Assembly: GCA_031429105.1 (NCBI GenBank)
Contig: JANOYV010000144.1
Span: 1-64,000 of the forward strand
Direction of reading: 5' to 3'
Length of the DNA: 64,000 nt
Source: JAKFWF01 sp031429105
GTDB lineage: Bacteria; Pseudomonadota; Alphaproteobacteria; Rhizobiales; Hyphomicrobiaceae
Shown here: piece after piece, positions 58,839 through 64,000 of the stretch
Position numbering within the stretch: position 1 is the first letter of the stretch
Layout of the letters: each line of letters begins with the position of its first letter
Translations under genes and position numbers: made by a program
The notes under the pieces: generated by a model
Told to the model about the DNA's origin: nothing
The model's input: the letters and a program-made list of their open reading frames with translations, nothing else
Database searches by the model: none

Positions 58839-59776
58839 TAGATGATGCCGCGCGGCGTCCGTCGGTGGAATGGCCGACGGTTGCGCTGGCCGCTGCAATA
58901 TACGTTGGTTGGCTTATGTTGACCTATTTGCACGCAGCTATGCCAGTATGGGTTCTGGTCCCCGTTGGTGCCTGGTTGGTCTGCTGGCATTCATCGTTGC
59001 AACACGAAATCCTGCACGGACATCCAACGCGGAGTATTCGCATCAACCGGCTGATAGCGTTGCCGCCATTGGCGCTATGGTTGCCGTTTGATCGCTATCG
59101 AGAAACACACCTTACACATCACAACGATGAACGATTAACCGATCCGCTGGATGACCCGGAGTCACGTTATCTGATCCATGACGATTGGGTCCGACTTGGG
59201 CCAATGCGGCAGCGGTTGGTGCGCGCGCAAAGCACCTTGCTGGGCCGGTTGCTGATCGGGCCGTTCTGGGCGGTTGGGTTATTTTTGCGAAGCGAGTTTT
59301 GGGCGATTATCGATGATGCACCTGGGCGGCGATTACTCTGGCTCAAGCATATGGTTGCGGTCACTGTAGTGCTGATGTGGCTGATACTCGTCGCTGACAT
59401 GAGCCTGTGGCTCTACATACTTGGCTTTGTGCTGCCGGGTACATCGCTCATGCTCATCCGTTCATTCGCGGAGCATCGGGCCCATGCAAGCCAGGCTCGA
59501 CGAACGGCGGTCGTTGAAGCCTACGGGCCGCTTGCTGTGTTATTCCTCTTCAATAACCTGCACGCGGCGCACCATGCACGACCGCGTTTAGCCTGGTACC
59601 AGTTGCCGCGCTTTTACCGAAACAACCGTGAGGCCTTCATCGGGCCCGAGGCGGGGCCATTCTACAAGGGCTATCGCGACGTGTTTCGTCGTTTCTTGAT
59701 GCGTGCACACGATCAACCGGTGCATCCGTTGGGACGCATTCCAGCGCGGCCGCGGTCATTGACACCGGGAGTCTAG
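58835..59776 (+). CDS. Fatty acid desaturase family protein
   Basis: 313 residues, start overlapping the previous stop by four bases. The three His boxes of membrane desaturases are present: HEILHGH, HLTHHND and NNLHAAHH. Membrane helices surround them (TVALAAAIYVGWLMLTYL, MVAVTVVLMWLILVADMSLW). Such di-iron enzymes introduce double bonds or hydroxyl groups into acyl chains; carotenoid or beta-carotene-type relatives share the boxes. The tight coupling to the PhnD-like gene is unusual. It ends three bases before the convergent hisD. Confidence 0.85.
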   Translation: MIDDAARRPSVEWPTVALAAAIYVGWLMLTYLHAAMPVWVLVPVGAWLVCWHSSLQHEILHGHPTRSIRINRLIALPPLALWLPFDRYRETHLTHHNDERLTDPLDDPESRYLIHDDWVRLGPMRQRLVRAQSTLLGRLLIGPFWAVGLFLRSEFWAIIDDAPGRRLLWLKHMVAVTVVLMWLILVADMSLWLYILGFVLPGTSLMLIRSFAEHRAHASQARRTAVVEAYGPLAVLFLFNNLHAAHHARPRLAWYQLPRFYRNNREAFIGPEAGPFYKGYRDVFRRFLMRAHDQPVHPLGRIPARPRSLTPGV

Positions 59777-59779
59777 GTA

Positions 59780-61072
59780 TCAAGTCTCAGTTCTGATCTC
59801 AACCGAGCGCCGATGCGCTTCGAGACCCTCGGCGCGGGCCAGGGCCATCGCATGGGGACCTAGTGTCGAAAGTGCTTGCGGATTGAGTTTAAGGATTGAC
59901 GTCCGCTTCATATAGTCGAGGGTACCAAGACCCGACGAGAACTTGGAACTACGCGCGGTTGGCAATACGTGATTTGAGCCGGACACATAATCGCCAATGA
60001 CTTCGGGTGTGTGGCTCCCTAGAAAAATTGCGCCCGCATTGCGAATGCGTGCCGCAAGTGCATCAGCGTTTTCGGTTGCGATTTCCAAATGCTCGGCGGC
60101 AATCCGATCAGCAAGGGCTGGAGCCTCATCGAGTGATCGCAAAACGATTGTTGCGCCGAATACATTCCAGCTTTCGCCAGCAATGTTGCCGCGCGGCAGG
60201 ATGGTTAGTTGCCGCGCAACGGCCGCTTCGACTGCACTGGCGAAGTCGGCGTCGTCGGTCATCAGAATCGCTTGCGCGGCAGTGTCGTGCTCGGCTTGCG
60301 CCAAAAGATCAGCTGCAATCCATTCTGCATCGTTATGACCGTCGGCGATGACCAGGACTTCGGACGGTCCAGCAATCGAGTCGATACCCACCGTGCCGAA
60401 AACCTGACGCTTTGCCGCCGCAACGAAGGCGTTGCCCGGACCGACAATCTTCACGACGGGGGCGATTGTCTTTGTGCCGTAGGCCAGTGCTGCGATCGCC
60501 TGTGCGCCGCCGACCCGATAGATTTCCTCGACGCCAGCAATCCGTGCCGCAGCGAGCACCAAGGGGTTTAACTCGCCCTTTGGCGAGGGGACGACCATAA
60601 CGACACGCGGTACTCCAGCGACTTTAGCCGGCACGGCGTTCATCAGAACTGAACTTGGATAGGAGGCAAGGCCACCTGGAACATATAGTCCGACCGATTC
60701 AACCGCAGTCCAGCGGCTGCCGAGTTCTGCACCGATTGAGTCGATGTAATGGTCATCTTTGGGCAATTGGCGCCGATGATGGGATTCGATCCGGTCGCGT
60801 GCAAAATTGAGTGATTTAATGACGTCTGCTGGCGCTGCGGTAACGGCTTCATCTATCTCGGCGGCGGTCACGCGCAATGATGCTGCGGTTAACTGCAGTC
60901 TATCGAACCTCGCGGTAAAGTCGATCAGCGCGGCATCGCCGCGACGGCGAACATCGGCGATGATTTGGCGAACGGCGAGATCGACGTCGTCAGAGACTTC
61001 GCGCTTGCGCGTAAGGAAGTCGGTAAACTTCGACTCGAAGTCGCTTTGGGTCGTGGTCAGCCGCTCGGCCAT
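59780..61072 (-). CDS. hisD: Histidinol dehydrogenase
   Basis: 430 residues from ATG 61072; an open extension to 61207 overlaps the upstream gene and is not used. VGLYVPGGLASYPSSVLMNA, RVGGAQAIAALAYGT, KIVGPGNAFVAAAKRQVFG, IDSIAGPSEVLVIAD and LLAQAEHDTAAQAIL hold the zinc and NAD-binding sites. GLGTLDYMKRTSI near the end is standard. It oxidises histidinol to histidine in two steps. The start is four bases after the DUF2948 stop, the order usual in Hyphomicrobiales. Confidence 0.96.
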   Translation of the reverse strand: MAERLTTTQSDFESKFTDFLTRKREVSDDVDLAVRQIIADVRRRGDAALIDFTARFDRLQLTAASLRVTAAEIDEAVTAAPADVIKSLNFARDRIESHHRRQLPKDDHYIDSIGAELGSRWTAVESVGLYVPGGLASYPSSVLMNAVPAKVAGVPRVVMVVPSPKGELNPLVLAAARIAGVEEIYRVGGAQAIAALAYGTKTIAPVVKIVGPGNAFVAAAKRQVFGTVGIDSIAGPSEVLVIADGHNDAEWIAADLLAQAEHDTAAQAILMTDDADFASAVEAAVARQLTILPRGNIAGESWNVFGATIVLRSLDEAPALADRIAAEHLEIATENADALAARIRNAGAIFLGSHTPEVIGDYVSGSNHVLPTARSSKFSSGLGTLDYMKRTSILKLNPQALSTLGPHAMALARAEGLEAHRRSVEIRTET

Positions 61073-61076
61073 CGGG

Positions 61077-61562
61077 TCACTCTGGTTTTGACTTCGGCGC
61101 AATAGGCGCCACTTCGTTATGTTTGGGCATCGTCTTGGCGGCCCATACGGCGCCCAGATCTTTGAGTTCAACTTCCAGGCATTCAACATCGAGACGAATG
61201 GCTGCACCCCCGGCGCAAATGATCGTCACAGTACCAGCAGGGCTATTCGATTCGTCGAACTGAAGGGCTAAGATATTCAAAGTCTGTCGCTGATCGCGCA
61301 GGTTAATCCCAGTAACCTTGGCAGATCTTACGCGTTCGAAGCGTAACGCTGTACGATGCCGAAGGTACGGTGCGGCTGCCGCATCGTTTGGCTTCGCGTG
61401 TGCGATGGTTTCCCAGTTGAATCGATTAGCAATAGCGGCAAAGCGGAATTCCTTTGGTAGGAACGCCATGTCGCCGACCTGCAAAACAGCATCCTGCATA
61501 TGAGCTGAAATGACGCCAAGGTCCTCGGCATCAAGCGCGATTAGTTTCAGGGTGTCGGACAC
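61077..61562 (-). CDS. DUF2948 family protein
   Basis: About 161 residues from GTG 61562 (TTG 61571 is an alternative). LKLIALDAEDLGVISAHMQD, AVLQVGDMAFLPKEFRFAAI, NRFNWE and IRLDVECLEVELKDLGAVW are the typical DUF2948 blocks. Function is unknown, but the gene is nearly always just upstream of hisD in Hyphomicrobiales and relatives, as here with a four-base gap. This is the clearest taxonomic marker in the window. Confidence 0.9.
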   Translation of the reverse strand: MSDTLKLIALDAEDLGVISAHMQDAVLQVGDMAFLPKEFRFAAIANRFNWETIAHAKPNDAAAAPYLRHRTALRFERVRSAKVTGINLRDQRQTLNILALQFDESNSPAGTVTIICAGGAAIRLDVECLEVELKDLGAVWAAKTMPKHNEVAPIAPKSKPE

Positions 61563-61667
61563 GGCGTGCAACTCGTTGGTTGAAGACCTGATGATGCCCA
61601 GATAGGCGGACGGGGCAAGTGATGCAACGCATCCTTTGCCCCCGCAATTACAATTTACGGGTCAAGA

Positions 61668-63362
61668 TCAGTAGGATTTGCGGCCATCGCGACGGTCGCC
61701 TGCTCGGGTCGGACGATCGCCAGTTGCTGGCCGACGATCACCTTGGGCCGGACGGCTTTCGGGCCGACGGGCTTGCTGTCCATCTGGTTTGTGGGCGCTC
61801 GATCGATCAGGGCGAGTTAGGAAAGCGACGTTGCCCAGTTCGTTGTTTTCACGACCGCGCGGCGTCGTGCGCGGGCGCTCTGCGCGGGCCGGACGCTCGG
61901 CTGCACGGTCAGCATCGAGTGCCGGACGCCAGCCTGGCGCAGCGCTCGCAACCGGTGATGTTGCAGGCCGATCGCCATCACGGCGTGGCTCGCTGCGTGC
62001 ATCGGCGCGATAGCCGTTGCTGTTGCCCGAACTGGCGCCATCGCGACGATCACCGCCACGGTATCCACCGCCGCCGTTACCGCCACGCGCACCGCTGCGG
62101 CTATCAGAGCGACCACCACGATCTCCACCACCGGAGGGGCGGCCGCTGGAACGGCGCGGATCGCGGTAATCACCTGAATCGTCCGATCGGCTGGAGGCAG
62201 CATCAGCGGCGAGCGTCGCATCGTTGCGGCGATCCGTCGATTGAATGACCTGACGTGTCAGCTTCTCGATGTCCTTCAGAAGTGCCCGCTCATCGCCAGC
62301 ACAAAATGAAATCGCGATACCTTCGGCACCAGCGCGTGCGGTACGGCCAATGCGATGAACATAGGCCTCGGGAACGTTCGGCAGTTCGAAATTGACCACG
62401 TGCGTGACAAGGTCGATGTCGATCCCGCGCGCAGCGATATCGGTTGCGATCAAGGCACGGATCTTCGAGGCCTTAAAGGATGCAAGCGCCTCCTCGCGCT
62501 GGCGCTGGCTCTTGTTGCCGTGAATGGCGGCAACGCGAATTCCAGCTCGCTCCAAGTGCTGAGCAACCTTATCCGCGCCGCGCTTGGTGCGCGTGAATAC
62601 GAGGGTGCGCGACATGGCAGGGTCGGCAAACATTTCGGTCAGCAGTGCACGCTTCTTGCCAGCTTCCACGTGAATGACCTGTTGGGCGACTCGTTCGGCT
62701 GTCGTTGCAACGGGCGCGACCGAGACCTTGGCCGGATCGACCAGCAATTCATCGGCGAGACGACCGATTTCCTTCGGCATGGTGGCCGAGAAGAACAGAT
62801 TCTGACGGCGTGCCGACAGCTTCTGAACAATGCGGCGGATCGGCACCACGAAGCCCAGATCAAGCATCTGGTCAGCCTCATCGAGCACGAAGATTTCCGT
62901 GCCTTCGAGCTGAACGTTACGCTCCATCATATGGTCGATAAGGCGGCCTGGCGTTGCGACCAGGACGTCAACGCCTGGTGCCATTGCCTGGATTTGCGGA
63001 CGATGCGCGACGCCGCCGAACACGACGGCAACCTTGATGCCAAGATGACGGCCGTAGACGCGGAAGCTCTCAGCGATCTGCGAGGCAAGCTCACGGGTTG
63101 GCGACAAGATGAGGCAACGGCAGCCCTTGCGGAGTGCTGGTCTTGGGTCAGCGGCAAGCCGGTGCATGATCGGCAACGCAAATGCTGCCGTCTTGCCGGT
63201 GCCGGTTTGGGCGATGCCGAGCAGATCGCGTCCTGACATCACAAGTGGGATTGCCTGGGCTTGGATCGGGGTTGGAGTGGTGTAGCCTTCGCCGTCGAGG
63301 GCTTTAAGGAGGGCTGGATTGAGCTTGAGTTCAGTAAAAGAGGTCAATTGCGGTACTTTCAT
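61668..63362 (-). CDS. RhlE-type DEAD-box RNA helicase with Arg/Gly-rich tail
   Basis: 564 residues from ATG 63362. Motifs in order: Q motif (FTELKLNPALLKAL...PTPIQ), I AQTGTGKT, Ia PTRELASQI, II VLDEADQML, III SATMP, and in the second domain VFTRTKRGAD, IHGNKSQRQRE, TDIAARGIDI and HRIGRTARAG. Residues 400-564 are rich in Arg, Gly, Asp and Ser (GGGGYRGGDRRDG), a flexible RNA-binding tail. It should remodel RNA in ribosome assembly or cold response. The start is chosen at the usual position two residues before the Q-motif Phe block; the frame continues to 63446 with unlikely sequence. Confidence 0.93.
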   Translation of the reverse strand: MKVPQLTSFTELKLNPALLKALDGEGYTTPTPIQAQAIPLVMSGRDLLGIAQTGTGKTAAFALPIMHRLAADPRPALRKGCRCLILSPTRELASQIAESFRVYGRHLGIKVAVVFGGVAHRPQIQAMAPGVDVLVATPGRLIDHMMERNVQLEGTEIFVLDEADQMLDLGFVVPIRRIVQKLSARRQNLFFSATMPKEIGRLADELLVDPAKVSVAPVATTAERVAQQVIHVEAGKKRALLTEMFADPAMSRTLVFTRTKRGADKVAQHLERAGIRVAAIHGNKSQRQREEALASFKASKIRALIATDIAARGIDIDLVTHVVNFELPNVPEAYVHRIGRTARAGAEGIAISFCAGDERALLKDIEKLTRQVIQSTDRRNDATLAADAASSRSDDSGDYRDPRRSSGRPSGGGDRGGRSDSRSGARGGNGGGGYRGGDRRDGASSGNSNGYRADARSEPRRDGDRPATSPVASAAPGWRPALDADRAAERPARAERPRTTPRGRENNELGNVAFLTRPDRSSAHKPDGQQARRPESRPAQGDRRPATGDRPTRAGDRRDGRKSY

Positions 63363-63708
63363 TGAGTCCGCGCTATGGCCGGCGCGACGCACAAGCGCCG
63401 CTCGCCCGGCAGGCCCATGGGCCAACGCGGTTCTGCTGGGTGACACCCCGCGTGGCCTGGGAGTCGGGTTTAGTTAGATCTAAAAGGCGCTCAACAGGAA
63501 ACTGCGCGTATGCGGGAACGGCCGACGTTTGGCCAAGACCTAATGCGCAATCTTTCACGCGGCTGGAGCACCGAGATCACTAGACTTCGCTAGCGATAAG
63601 GTCAGATCTCATGTTGCGCCGCACTAGTCAAGCGAATAGCGATTATCCGGTTGACAAACCCATCGGCATAACCTAAGTTATCTCGCAGATGCGAGAGGGA
63701 ACTGAGCC
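63363..63708. other. Intergenic region between helicase and IS1595 transposase
   Basis: 346 bases. It holds the helicase leader (minus strand), then a TTGACA promoter for the transposase. The IS left terminal repeat should lie somewhere between about 63590 and 63700 but I cannot define it without the other end. Confidence 0.4.
63651..63679 (+). promoter_or_regulatory. Promoter TTGACA-17-TAAGTT for the transposase
   Basis: TTGACA (63651-63656), 17-base spacer, TAAGTT (63674-63679), about 30 bases before ATG 63709. GAGAGGGA at 63692-63699 is the ribosome site. Confidence 0.55.
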
Positions 63709-64000
63709 ATGTCGATTTTAAGCGCTGAATACTTCCACGATGAAGCGGCGGCTTTCACTAAGTTGGAAGCCATTTTATGGCCCAATGGGCCGGTTTGCCC
63801 GCACTGCGGCGGCAAGGAACGGATCTACAAGCTTGAGGGTGTCCGGTCGAAGCCGAGCAAGATCAACCCTGAAGGTGTTGTTCGTCACGGCTTGAAGAAG
63901 TGCGGCCATTGCCGGAAGCAGTTCACGGTGCGTGTTGGTACGGTGTTCGAGTCTAGCCACATCCCGTTGCACAAGTGGTTTCAGGCGGTTCACCTGCTGT
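63709..64000 (+). CDS. IS1595-family transposase, N-terminal part (cut by window edge)
   Basis: 97 codons are visible. The N-terminal zinc ribbon is VCPHCGGKERIYKL with KKCGHCRKQFTV, followed by VRVGTVFESSHIPLHKWFQA, the standard start of IS1595-type transposases in rhizobia. The DDE core lies beyond the window. It is a different subgroup from the remnant at 26540-26810. It seems intact so far. Confidence 0.9.
   Translation, partial: MSILSAEYFHDEAAAFTKLEAILWPNGPVCPHCGGKERIYKLEGVRSKPSKINPEGVVRHGLKKCGHCRKQFTVRVGTVFESSHIPLHKWFQAVHLL

Noticed and set aside
62355..63236. 293-residue plus-strand frame opposite the DEAD-box helicase
   Set aside because: Antisense of a gene with all helicase motifs; no independent support.

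Overview
This window looks like the chromosome of an alphaproteobacterium, most likely of the order Hyphomicrobiales (Rhizobiales). The pairing of a DUF2948 gene with hisD, the rhizobial-type IS1595 transposase at the right edge and the rhizobial-style integrative element all point that way; genus cannot be told from sequence alone. The window has two parts that meet at a tRNA-Thr(CGU) gene (32871-32946, minus).

Left part (about 145-32870): an integrative element sitting at the 3' end of the tRNA. A P4-type tyrosine integrase (31505-32706) and an AlpA-like regulator lie next to the tRNA, and a degenerate copy of the tRNA 3' end at 145-163 may mark the far boundary, giving about 32.7 kb. An IS481 end lies outside that boundary. 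In order the element holds: two small reverse-strand genes; a putative DNA-binding protein and a Rep-like initiator followed by three 22-bp iterons and about 1 kb of gene-free, hairpin-rich DNA (candidate origin); two proteins of unknown function, one a large TPR/membrane protein; a mobilisation-like block with two DNA-pump ATPases (7889-9316, 11668-13710) separated by membrane and small proteins; a toxin-antitoxin pair bracketed by two 123-bp direct repeats; a replication-relaxation protein; a divergent lipase/trypsin-like protease module; a membrane protein plus a 1719-residue RTX lipase; and a decayed zone with IS1595 and recombinase remnants, a duplicated promoter and several small proteins. 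Both recombinases are frameshifted, so the element is probably fixed in place.

Right part (32950-64000): chromosomal genes. A three-repeat secreted DUF2541-like protein and an FAD-linked D-lactate/glycolate-type dehydrogenase precede the most striking block (36205-53873). This block holds Alg44-like (PilZ c-di-GMP receptor plus HlyD-like domain), Alg8-like mannuronan synthase and AlgD GDP-mannose dehydrogenase, then four RTX calcium-binding proteins that share a C-terminal secretion tail, a type I secretion ABC transporter and adaptor, and a membrane-anchored polysaccharide lyase. Together they suggest a c-di-GMP-controlled alginate-like polymer made alongside co-secreted calcium-binding matrix proteins. 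No algK/E/G/X/L/I/J/F/A genes are present, and the ABC transporter has lost the usual LSGGQ signature and H-loop histidine.

The window ends with housekeeping and metabolic genes: an alpha/beta hydrolase, xseA, glpK, a PhnD-like binding protein without a signal peptide, a fatty acid desaturase, hisD-DUF2948, an RhlE-type DEAD-box helicase, and the start of an IS1595-family transposase cut by the window edge.
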